From positions 1-7,069 of the forward strand of contig JAFZIX010000243.1 of the NCBI GenBank assembly GCA_017554135.1: a DNA stretch of 7,069 bases, read 5' to 3'. This document shows, piece after piece, positions 1 through 6,733 of the stretch. Each line of letters starts with the position of its first letter. The first letter of the stretch is position 1. Under the pieces are notes generated by a model. That model made no database searches, had not been told where the DNA came from, and saw only the letters and a program-made list of their open reading frames with translations. The translations under genes were made by a program, and so were the position numbers. The DNA comes from Bacteroidales bacterium. Lineage in GTDB: Bacteria; Bacteroidota; Bacteroidia; Bacteroidales; UBA932.

Positions 1-362
1 GCCTGGGGCCCCGGAAGGGTGAAACCGGTGATGTTAAGGTCGGTCAGGTAATGCCGCAGGCGTTTCTCCACCGCCTCTCCGTTCACCAGCAGATCTGCCC
101 ATGGTGCGGGCCGGCAGGGGAGTATTCCGTCTGTCACCAACTGGGCCGTCAGGTTGAAATCCCAACTGGAAGAGTGGAATGCAGTGCGCCCGAGGGCGAT
201 ATTGCGGTATTTCTTTCCGCCCGGAATCACTTTCGGTGCCGTGCACTCCGCGGGATTACCGGGATAGATGCCTATGCCGCGCGTGTGGAGGACAGACGCG
301 TTTTTCTGGCAGGACGACATTGCCGCCAGTATAAATAAAGAAAGGAGAATGCGGTATTTCAT
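1..362 (-). CDS. Partial lipoprotein with discoidin-like N-terminus, probably carbohydrate-active (3' end outside window)
   Basis: The frame is open from an ATG at 362-360 to the window edge, giving about 120 N-terminal residues. Residues 1-18 form a lipoprotein signal: basic start (MKYR), hydrophobic run LLSLFILAAM, then the lipobox MSSC with Cys18 as the expected lipidated residue. After a segment GIGIYPGNPAE comes RNIALGRTAFHSSS and NLTAQLVTDG at about residues 60-85, which resembles the opening of F5/8 type C (discoidin) carbohydrate-binding domains (N-x-A-L-x-[KR]-x-A-x-x-S-S ... V-T-D-G). From memory, this start is common in large Bacteroidetes proteins with discoidin or GH2-like sugar-binding modules, but no catalytic part is visible, so no activity is assigned. 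It is divergent from the sulfatase operon and shares its 111-base control region, which suggests related function or co-regulation. The gene call is firm; the domain call is moderate. Confidence 0.72.
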   Translation of the reverse strand, partial: MKYRILLSLFILAAMSSCQKNASVLHTRGIGIYPGNPAECTAPKVIPGGKKYRNIALGRTAFHSSSWDFNLTAQLVTDGILPCRPAPWADLLVNGEAVEKRLRHYLTDLNITGFTLPGPQ

Positions 363-382
363 ATTGTCTGGTTACAAGCACA

Positions 383-390
383 CGAATATA
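383..390 (-). promoter_or_regulatory. Candidate -7 box for the leftward lipoprotein gene
   Basis: Read on the minus strand, the bases are TATATTCG, matching the Bacteroidetes -7 consensus TAnnTTTG at five of six fixed positions. The box ends 20 bases before the ATG at 362, similar to the geometry of the rightward promoter. No TTTG is found 19-21 bases upstream at the expected -33 place, so this promoter would be weak or activator-dependent if real. Confidence 0.3.
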
Positions 391-412
391 CGGATTTTTT
401 GGCACATTTGCT

Positions 413-422
413 GGCCCGGGCC
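413..422. repeat. 10-base perfect palindrome in the divergent control region
   Basis: GGCCCGGGCC is a perfect palindrome in an otherwise AT-rich intergenic stretch. It lies where the -33 element of the leftward promoter should be and just upstream of the rightward -33 element. It could be a regulator site, but a short GC-only palindrome in a GC-rich genome can also occur by chance. Confidence 0.3.
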
Positions 423-437
423 GGTTTGTAAAAACCG
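422..437. promoter_or_regulatory. Inverted repeat overlapping the rightward -33 element (possible operator)
   Basis: CGGTTT (422-427) and AAACCG (432-437) are exact reverse complements separated by GTAA. The left arm covers most of the TTTG at 425-428, so a protein bound here would compete with sigma factor. The arms are only six bases long, so the call rests mainly on position. Confidence 0.3.
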
Positions 438-456
438 AAATAATTGGCTATTTTCG
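425..456 (+). promoter_or_regulatory. Bacteroidetes-type promoter of the sulfatase operon
   Basis: TTTG at 425-428 is followed after exactly 20 bases by TATTTTCG at 449-456. This fits the known Bacteroides pattern of a -33 TTTG and a -7 TAnnTTTG box spaced 19-21 bases, with one mismatch in the -7 box. Transcription would start a few bases after 456, leaving a short leader of about 10 bases before the ATG at 474. No other rightward promoter is evident, and the genes behind it are contiguous. Confidence 0.55.
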
Positions 457-473
457 CAAAAAATAGACTTGAT

Positions 474-1865
474 ATGAAAGGCATCAGCAGATTAACGGCC
501 GGGCTCGGGGCTCTTGCGGCGATAGGCGCCTGCAGTTCCGAAAAACAGTCCAGGCCCAACATTGTCTTCTTCTTTGCCGACGACATAGGCGCAGAATGTT
601 TCGGCTGCTACGGCGGCATAGAGTACGAAACCCCCTGCATCGACTCCCTGGCCCGAAACGGCATCCAGTATATGAATATGAATGCCCAGCCGCTGAGCTC
701 GCCCTCGCGCGTGCAGGTGATGACGGGCCTTTACAACGACCGCAACTACGTGGCCTTCGGCTACATGAACGAAGATGAGCACACCTTCGCCCAGGTGGCG
801 AAGCAGGGCGGATACGAGACCGCGATCGTGGGCAAATGGCAACTCGGCCGCAGCCGTGCGATGCTCCCCAAGGCCGGATTCGACGAGTTCTTCTGCAGCC
901 AGATAGAGATGTATCTCGAGAGCCGCGGCCCGCGCCAGACCGACCGTTACGCCAACAGCATGTGGGACAACAACGGCCAGCGCTACGACTTCGCGATCTA
1001 CGGCCCGTATGCGATGCAGGACTATGCCTTCGACTATATCGACCGCAAAGTCGAGGAGGGCAAACCCTTCCTGCTCTACTACACCGAGCCGCTGGTGCAT
1101 ACTCCGCACACCACCACCCCGGACACAAGTATCTGGGACGACCTCTACGACAGCCGCTTCTCTTCCGGCGCCGACACTTCCTACTTCAAGTTCCAGGTGC
1201 GCTACATGGACCACCAGGTTGGCAACATGGTCCGCCACCTGAAGGAAAAGGGTGTCTGGGACAATACCATCTTCATCTTCGCCTCCGACAACGGCACTTC
1301 CACCCGCATCCTTTCCAAGACCTGTGACGGCCGTGAATGGCAGGGCGGAAAGGGTGAACCTACCTATCTGGGCACCCACGTGCCGATGATAATCGCCTGG
1401 GGAGACCGCCTTGCCGGCCGCAAGGCGGAGCACCTCGCGGACCTCACCGACATCCTCCCCACCATAGCCGACATCGCCGAGGTGAAGATTCCTGAAGACT
1501 GGGACCTGGACGGCGTCAGCCTCTACCCGGAACTCTGCGGGAAGGAGCCGAATGCCAAGGACCTGGTGCTCATCCACTTCAATCCTCTCTGGCCTACCAC
1601 TCCTTCGCCGAAGGCATCCCGCTATGCGATGGATGATGACTACGCATACTTCTGGGACGGCCGCATCTACAACTACCGGGAGGATCCGGAATTCCGTAAA
1701 CCGCTGGCATGGGAGGATGCTCCCGCCGAACTCCAGGCCCGCCTGCAGCCGCTGAAGGAGCGCGTGGATCAGATGGCGGATTTCTATCCGGACAAGCCCG
1801 GCGCGCCCAGGAGGTTCCCGTATAAGACTTTTTACGATTTTGCGCCCCCGCAGAATCCGTTCTAA
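474..1865 (+). CDS. S1-family sulfatase, serine-type, lipoprotein
   Basis: This 463-residue protein hydrolyses sulfate esters, probably on a glycan, in the cell envelope. The signal runs to the lipobox IGAC with Cys20. The sulfatase core follows: N-terminal metal-binding pair Asp36-Asp37 (FFADD), the formylglycine signature S-S-P-S-R at residues 75-79 followed by VQVMTG, GKWQLG with Lys121, PLVHTPH (209-212 region), Asp272-Asn273 (SDNG) and Lys293 (GGKG). The modified residue is Ser75, not Cys, so activation must come from a radical-SAM maturase of the kind encoded next door. The His usual after GKW is Gln123 here. I chose the ATG at 474 because an in-frame TTG at 444 lies upstream of the -7 box and would put ten polar residues before the signal peptide. 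Its stop shares one base with the maturase start. Length is normal for the family; the substrate cannot be read from the sequence. Confidence 0.93.
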   Translation: MKGISRLTAGLGALAAIGACSSEKQSRPNIVFFFADDIGAECFGCYGGIEYETPCIDSLARNGIQYMNMNAQPLSSPSRVQVMTGLYNDRNYVAFGYMNEDEHTFAQVAKQGGYETAIVGKWQLGRSRAMLPKAGFDEFFCSQIEMYLESRGPRQTDRYANSMWDNNGQRYDFAIYGPYAMQDYAFDYIDRKVEEGKPFLLYYTEPLVHTPHTTTPDTSIWDDLYDSRFSSGADTSYFKFQVRYMDHQVGNMVRHLKEKGVWDNTIFIFASDNGTSTRILSKTCDGREWQGGKGEPTYLGTHVPMIIAWGDRLAGRKAEHLADLTDILPTIADIAEVKIPEDWDLDGVSLYPELCGKEPNAKDLVLIHFNPLWPTTPSPKASRYAMDDDYAYFWDGRIYNYREDPEFRKPLAWEDAPAELQARLQPLKERVDQMADFYPDKPGAPRRFPYKTFYDFAPPQNPF

Positions 1866-3094
1866 TGGGAGACGCTTTCGGAAATACCCTTAGTTTGAAC
1901 GATGCCGTCCGCCTCTCCGGGCCGACGGCGTTCAACATGATGCTCAAGCCGGCGGGTTCGCTCTGCAACCTGAACTGCAAATATTGCTACTACCTCGATA
2001 AGGCGGAAATCTACGGAGGGCGTGAGCCGGTGATGAGCGAGCAGATGCTGGAGACGGTGGTGAGGGAGTATATCGCTGCCAACGAAGTGCCGGAGGTGAC
2101 CTTTAACTGGCACGGGGGCGAGCCGCTGCTGCTGGGGCTGGACTTCTACCGCAAGGCCCTGGAATTTGAGCGGAAATACGCCGGCGGGAAGAAGATAAAC
2201 AACACCATCCAGACCAACGGAGTGCTGGTGGACCGTGCCTGGGCGGAGTTTTTCCGCGAAAACGGTTTCCTCGTGGGCATCTCCATCGACGGTCCGCAGG
2301 AGGTACATGACCGCTACCGTAAGGATAAGGGCCGGCTCCCCACTTTCGAGCGGGTGATGCGTGGCCTGGAGTGCCTGCAGGCGGCTGGAGTGGACTTCAA
2401 CACCATGTCTACCATCAACAAGGCATCCGAGGGCAGGGGACTGGAAACATATCGTTTCCTGAAGTCCATCGGGAGCCGCTATATGCAGTTCATGCCGGTG
2501 GTGGAGCATGTGAAGGACGGGCGCATAGTGGATCCTTCGGAAGAGGGTGCCCGGATTGCACCGTGGTCCATCAGCGGAATAGCCTTCGGACGCTTCCTTT
2601 GCGATATTTTCGACGAGTGGGTGAAGCGGGATGTCGGACGCGTGTTCGTTGGGCAGTTCGATGCGGCGCTGGCCTGCTGGTGCGGGGTTCCTCCCGGGAT
2701 CTGCGTGTTTTCGGATACTTGCGGCGGCAACGCCATCGTCGAGCACAATGGGGACCTCTACCCCTGCGACCATTTCGTCTATCCCAAATACCGGCTTGGC
2801 AACATCGCCGAGACGCCCATCCGCGAACTGATGGCATCCGACGCGCAGGTTCGATTCGGGATTGACAAGCGCAACACCCTGCCGTCCGCCTGCCGCAAAT
2901 GCCGGTGGTTTTTCGCTTGCCACGGTGAGTGCCCGAAGCACCGTTTCAACCGCACAGAAAAGGGAGAAACCGGCTTGAACGCACTCTGCGAGGGATACAA
3001 ATTGTTCTATTCGCACGTGGCACCATATATGGATTATATGAAGAAACTGCTCCAGCAGGGCCTGTCCCCGGCGGGAGTTATGCTCAAACAATAG
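1865..3094 (+). CDS. Anaerobic sulfatase-maturating enzyme (anSME), radical SAM with SPASM domain
   Basis: This 409-residue cytoplasmic enzyme oxidises the signature Ser or Cys of sulfatases to formylglycine using S-adenosylmethionine. The radical-SAM motif CxxxCxxC is at Cys34, Cys38 and Cys41 (CNLNCKYC), followed by WHGGEP at 82-87. Eight further cysteines, 280, 286, 301, 343, 346, 352, 356 and 375, match the spacing I recall for the two auxiliary [4Fe-4S] clusters of characterised anSMEs. Asp302, right after Cys301, is at the position of the proposed catalytic base. There is no signal peptide. The ATG overlaps the sulfatase stop (TAATG), so translation is probably coupled; Met25 and Met26 are alternatives but would cut closer to the motif than usual. 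All key residues are present and the length is typical. The neighbouring serine-type sulfatase is its obvious substrate, though such enzymes often serve many sulfatases. Confidence 0.95.
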   Translation: MGDAFGNTLSLNDAVRLSGPTAFNMMLKPAGSLCNLNCKYCYYLDKAEIYGGREPVMSEQMLETVVREYIAANEVPEVTFNWHGGEPLLLGLDFYRKALEFERKYAGGKKINNTIQTNGVLVDRAWAEFFRENGFLVGISIDGPQEVHDRYRKDKGRLPTFERVMRGLECLQAAGVDFNTMSTINKASEGRGLETYRFLKSIGSRYMQFMPVVEHVKDGRIVDPSEEGARIAPWSISGIAFGRFLCDIFDEWVKRDVGRVFVGQFDAALACWCGVPPGICVFSDTCGGNAIVEHNGDLYPCDHFVYPKYRLGNIAETPIRELMASDAQVRFGIDKRNTLPSACRKCRWFFACHGECPKHRFNRTEKGETGLNALCEGYKLFYSHVAPYMDYMKKLLQQGLSPAGVMLKQ

Positions 3095-3095
3095 T

Positions 3096-4553
3096 ATGAA
3101 AAGAATTATAGTTTTTCTCGGGCTTTGCTGCCTGCTTCTGCAGACAAGTTGCCTGAAGTTTGGAAAAGAGGAATGGGAGCGCCTGGGCACGGATGAAAAG
3201 GAACTCTACTTCGTCAATAAGTTCGGCCTTAACATGATGTCGGTCTACTACCTGTGGAGCGAAGAGATCCAGAGCGGGCTTAGCACCTGGAAGTATTCCT
3301 CGGATCCCATAGCGAAAGTGCGGGAAATCCGTTACAAGGATGAAGCGGGCCGCGATATAGACAAGTGGAGTCAGATGACGGACGATTATGAGGCCTTCCA
3401 GGGTTACGTGACGGGCGATACAAGGTCCAACGGCCTGGAATTCACGCCCTTCTATGCCGACGAAACGAAGAAAAACGTGGTGCTGGCCGTTGTCTACACC
3501 TATCCGGACAGCCCCGCGTCCGATCTCGGCCTGAAGAGGGGAGACGTGATAGTTGCCTTGAACAACACCCTGCTCACTCCGTCGAACTACTCGGAAGTGA
3601 TTTACAATACCCTTTACAGCGGGAATCCCTGCACCATCACCATGGCCGATGGCACCGACAAGCACCTGGCAGTCAAGGATATGTATGTCAACCCCATCAT
3701 CTGCCATAAGGTAATAGAAAAAGACGGCCGCAAGATCGGGTATCTGCATTACACGTCCTACACCCTCAAGTCCTGCGAAGAACTTGTGGATATCTTCAAG
3801 GGATTCAAGGAAGCCGGCATCACCGAGTTGGTTCTGGACCTCCGCTACAACGGTGGCGGCTATAGCGTGACCAGCGAAGTGCTGGCATCGATGATAGTTC
3901 CCTTAAAGGAGGTGCAGAACGAAAGCGTATTCCAGAAAGACGTATACAATGCCACGCTTAACGAGGCCTGGGGCGAAGAAATCACCAAGTTCGGAACCGC
4001 TCACGAATATAGCGACGAAGATGGAAAGCACAGCGTTTCCACAAGTGGCGCTAATCCCGATATCAGCAAACTTACAGTCATCATGACAGAGAATACCGCA
4101 TCGGCCTCCGAGGCTACTGTATGCGGTCTTTTGCCCTATATGGACATCAAATTGGTAGGTGAGCGTTCGGGGGGCAAGTACTGCGGTGGTTTCATAGTGG
4201 ACGGCCCCACTTTCTACGGTTGGGTTAAAGATGAACTCAGCAAGAGTGAATACAATGCCGCGGTGAAATACAGCAAAAACTGGGGCATTTATGTAATGGT
4301 ATCCCGCTACGCCGACAAAGACGGCAACACCCCCTGCATGCCTAACGGTTTTTCGCCGGACGTGGTAGTCTCCGACAACCCCCTGGACGGTTATCAACTC
4401 GGGGATGAGAGGGAAACTATGCTGGCCGCCGCGCTCAGCGGCAGTGGCTTGTCACAGCTTTCAAGGCCAGTCCGCAAAGCCCCCCAGGCCGTTCCAGGGC
4501 CGGTTCGTCATCCCGAAGTCAGAATACTGAATACCAGAAACATATTCGAATGA
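3096..4553 (+). CDS. S41-family serine peptidase lipoprotein with PDZ domain
   Basis: This 485-residue protein is a carboxyl-terminal-processing/tricorn-type peptidase in its Bacteroidetes lipoprotein form. Residues 1-19 are a signal ending in the lipobox QTSC (Cys19). Residues about 125-195 look like a PDZ domain (YPDSPASDLGLKRGDVI). The S41 core begins with IGYLHYTSY (214-222) and DLRYNGGG (248-255). The catalytic Ser is probably Ser336 in TASASE, and the catalytic Lys is probably Lys361 in GGKY. A basic, proline-containing tail follows from about residue 455. Lys24-Glu25-Glu26 shortly after Cys19 might act as a surface-export signal, but it is a poor match. It starts one base after the maturase stop, so it is probably co-transcribed. 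It could trim the protein part of a glycoprotein substrate or do envelope quality control; the sequence cannot decide. Confidence 0.9.
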   Translation: MKRIIVFLGLCCLLLQTSCLKFGKEEWERLGTDEKELYFVNKFGLNMMSVYYLWSEEIQSGLSTWKYSSDPIAKVREIRYKDEAGRDIDKWSQMTDDYEAFQGYVTGDTRSNGLEFTPFYADETKKNVVLAVVYTYPDSPASDLGLKRGDVIVALNNTLLTPSNYSEVIYNTLYSGNPCTITMADGTDKHLAVKDMYVNPIICHKVIEKDGRKIGYLHYTSYTLKSCEELVDIFKGFKEAGITELVLDLRYNGGGYSVTSEVLASMIVPLKEVQNESVFQKDVYNATLNEAWGEEITKFGTAHEYSDEDGKHSVSTSGANPDISKLTVIMTENTASASEATVCGLLPYMDIKLVGERSGGKYCGGFIVDGPTFYGWVKDELSKSEYNAAVKYSKNWGIYVMVSRYADKDGNTPCMPNGFSPDVVVSDNPLDGYQLGDERETMLAAALSGSGLSQLSRPVRKAPQAVPGPVRHPEVRILNTRNIFE

Positions 4554-6733
4554 TGAAGAAATACATTCTTTTAGCGGCGGCGCTGATTCTTGCCGCATGC
4601 ACCTGCCACGATAATCCCGTGGCATCGGTCGATCCACTCATCGGCTCCGGTTTCCATGGTCATGTGTTCGTGGGCGCGAACGTGCCCTTCGGCTTCGTAC
4701 AGGCCGGCCCTACCAATGTTTCCCAGGGCTGGGACTGGTGCTCCGGCTATCATGAGTCCGACTCCACCGTCATCGGTTTTTCCCACACCCACCTCAGCGG
4801 CACCGGCTGCGGGGACCTTCTGGACATCACCCTCATGCCTGTCGTCGGCAAAGACCTGGTCTATGCCCGTGGCAGGAAGGATGAGGAAGGGAGCGGCCTC
4901 TGGAGTTACATGGACCGCAGCAAGGAGATTGCCGGGCCAGGCTACTACAGCGTTCCTCTCACGCGCTACGGTATCACTGCGGAAATGACCGCCACCGAGC
5001 GCTGCGCCATCCACAGATACACCTTCCCTGCATCCGAGGAGGCCGCCTTCGTATTCGACCTGCGCAACGGAGGCAACTGGGATCACACCACCGAGGCTTT
5101 CGCCGAGGCCGTGGGAGATAATGCCATCCGTGGCTGGCGCTTCTCCAAGGGATGGGCAAAGAACCAGCGCATCTACTTCTATGCCGAGTTCTCCAAGCCC
5201 GTCGGCGTGGAATTCATCCCTGCGGTTGATGATTACGGCAAGGTGCAGGAACAGATGTTCACCCGGGTGAACTTCAGCACCACGGAAGGGGAGCAGGTGC
5301 TTGTGAAGGTGGGACTTTCCGCCGTCAGCACCGAAGGCGCCGAGATGAACCTCCGTACCGAAATTCGGGACTGGAACTTCGACAAGGTTCAGCGCAATGC
5401 CGTCAAGGCCTGGAACAAGGCCCTTTCCAAGATTAAGGTCGAGGCTCCTGAAGAGACCAAAACCATCTTCTACACCGCCCTCTACCATGCCATGATAGCC
5501 CCCTCGCTATTCAACGATGTAGACGGCTCCTACCGCGGCTCCGACGACCAGGTTTACGAGAAGGCCGACTTCGACAACTACACCACATTCTCGCTCTGGG
5601 ATACCTACAGGGCCGAAATGCCCCTGCTCTGCATCATAGAACCCGCCCGCATGGATGATATGGTGGAGACCATGCTCAAGATAGGCGAGCAGCAGGGCTT
5701 CCTGCCCATCTGGCACCTCATGGCCAATGAGACCTACTGCATGCCCGGCGAAGCCGGCGTGATTGCCGTCGCGGATGCTATCGTCAAGGGATTCAAGGGC
5801 TTCGACCGTGAGGCGGCCTACGAGGCTCTCAAGAGTTCTCTGGATACCGTAGGATGCGGAAATGAATACCGCATCAAATATGGCTACGTGCCCTCCGACC
5901 TCTGCGGAACATCCCTCGGAAAGGATATGGAATTCGCCATTGCAGACGCTGCGGTGGCCAATGCCGCCCGCGCGCTCGGCAAGGCCGACGACGCCATCTT
6001 CTTCGACCTGCGCAGCCACAGTTATCGCAACTACATGGACCCTGAAACCGGTTTTGCCCGTCCCAGAATGCTGGACGGCAGTTGGCGCACCCCCTTCAAC
6101 CCCTTCGGCCATATCAACACCGATTACACCGAGGGCAATGCCTGGCAGTACACCTGGCTGGCTCCCCACGACGTGGACTGGCTGGTGGAATTCGCCGGAG
6201 GCAAGGAAGGCTTCGAGGCTAAACTCGACTCCCTCTTCACCGTCTCTCCTGAACTGGAAGAAGGAGCCGCGCCTGACATGTCCGGCATGATAGGCCAGTA
6301 TGTGCATGGGAACGAGCCCAGCCACCATATAATCTATCTCTATGCGATGCAGGGCCTGCCCTGGAAGACCGCCGACAAGGCGCGTGAGGTGATGACCACC
6401 CTTTACACCACCGACCACGCAGGACTCTGCGGCAACGAGGATGTGGGTCAGATGTCTGCATGGTACATCCTTTCCGCCCTCGGATTCTATCAGGTGGAGC
6501 CTGCCTGCACGCAGTTCTGGTTCGGCAGCCCCGTGGTGGACAAGGCGGAAATCAACGCCGGCGGCAGGAAGTTCACGGTAATCGCGAAGAACAACAGTCC
6601 CGAGAACAAGTACATCCAGTCCGTAACGCTGAATGGCAAGCCTTACGACCTGCCATTCATAGATTACAAGGACATCATGTCCGGAGGAAAACTCGTGCTT
6701 GAAATGGGCTCTGAGCCCGCTCTCTGGTACTAG
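4550..6733 (+). CDS. GH92 family calcium-dependent alpha-mannosidase, lipoprotein
   Basis: This 727-residue enzyme should remove terminal alpha-linked mannose as an exo-acting, inverting, calcium-dependent hydrolase. The signal ends in the lipobox LAAC (Cys17). Family hallmarks appear in order: VDPLIGSG (27-34), the PFGFVQAGP stretch (46-54), GFSHTHLSGTG (76-86), SLWDTYRAE (348-356), TPFNPFGHINTDYTEGNAWQY (two parts, 514-534) and GNEDVGQMSAWY (628-639). Glu528 is the likely general acid and Asp631 a likely base residue, by analogy with characterised Bacteroides GH92 enzymes. Length is usual for the family. It overlaps the S41 gene by four bases (ATGA); a second ATG at 4553 is an equally possible start and changes only one residue. 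Linkage specificity (1,2, 1,3, 1,4 or 1,6) is not certain; see the HGNEP finding. It would act downstream of desulfation or proteolysis in this operon. Confidence 0.95.
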   Translation: MMKKYILLAAALILAACTCHDNPVASVDPLIGSGFHGHVFVGANVPFGFVQAGPTNVSQGWDWCSGYHESDSTVIGFSHTHLSGTGCGDLLDITLMPVVGKDLVYARGRKDEEGSGLWSYMDRSKEIAGPGYYSVPLTRYGITAEMTATERCAIHRYTFPASEEAAFVFDLRNGGNWDHTTEAFAEAVGDNAIRGWRFSKGWAKNQRIYFYAEFSKPVGVEFIPAVDDYGKVQEQMFTRVNFSTTEGEQVLVKVGLSAVSTEGAEMNLRTEIRDWNFDKVQRNAVKAWNKALSKIKVEAPEETKTIFYTALYHAMIAPSLFNDVDGSYRGSDDQVYEKADFDNYTTFSLWDTYRAEMPLLCIIEPARMDDMVETMLKIGEQQGFLPIWHLMANETYCMPGEAGVIAVADAIVKGFKGFDREAAYEALKSSLDTVGCGNEYRIKYGYVPSDLCGTSLGKDMEFAIADAAVANAARALGKADDAIFFDLRSHSYRNYMDPETGFARPRMLDGSWRTPFNPFGHINTDYTEGNAWQYTWLAPHDVDWLVEFAGGKEGFEAKLDSLFTVSPELEEGAAPDMSGMIGQYVHGNEPSHHIIYLYAMQGLPWKTADKAREVMTTLYTTDHAGLCGNEDVGQMSAWYILSALGFYQVEPACTQFWFGSPVVDKAEINAGGRKFTVIAKNNSPENKYIQSVTLNGKPYDLPFIDYKDIMSGGKLVLEMGSEPALWY

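Noticed and set aside
444..473. TTG start at 444 for the sulfatase
   Set aside because: It lies upstream of the predicted -7 box and transcription start, and adds a polar ten-residue extension in front of a well-formed lipoprotein signal.
51..477. Small plus-strand open frames at 51-338 and 268-477
   Set aside because: They are antisense to the lipoprotein gene or run through the promoter region, and show no recognisable protein features.
492..1577. A 361-codon minus-strand open frame within the sulfatase gene
   Set aside because: Shadow of the sulfatase; valine-, alanine- and glycine-heavy composition without domain motifs, and the plus-strand gene has all sulfatase hallmarks.
1862..3190. 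A 442-codon open frame on the minus strand, antisense to the maturase gene
   Set aside because: It mirrors the codon structure of a GC-rich gene with complete catalytic motifs on the other strand, resembles no family I recognise, and has no upstream promoter-like boxes.
4427..4445. Short GCCGC/GCGGC hairpin near the 3' end of the S41 gene
   Set aside because: Only five base pairs inside coding sequence, with no T run and the GH92 gene following by overlap; not a credible terminator.
4571..6418. Two minus-strand open frames of about 300 codons each (4571-5488 and 5507-6418) opposite the GH92 gene
   Set aside because: Both are antisense shadows of a complete GH92 gene; no signal peptide, motif or initiation context supports them.
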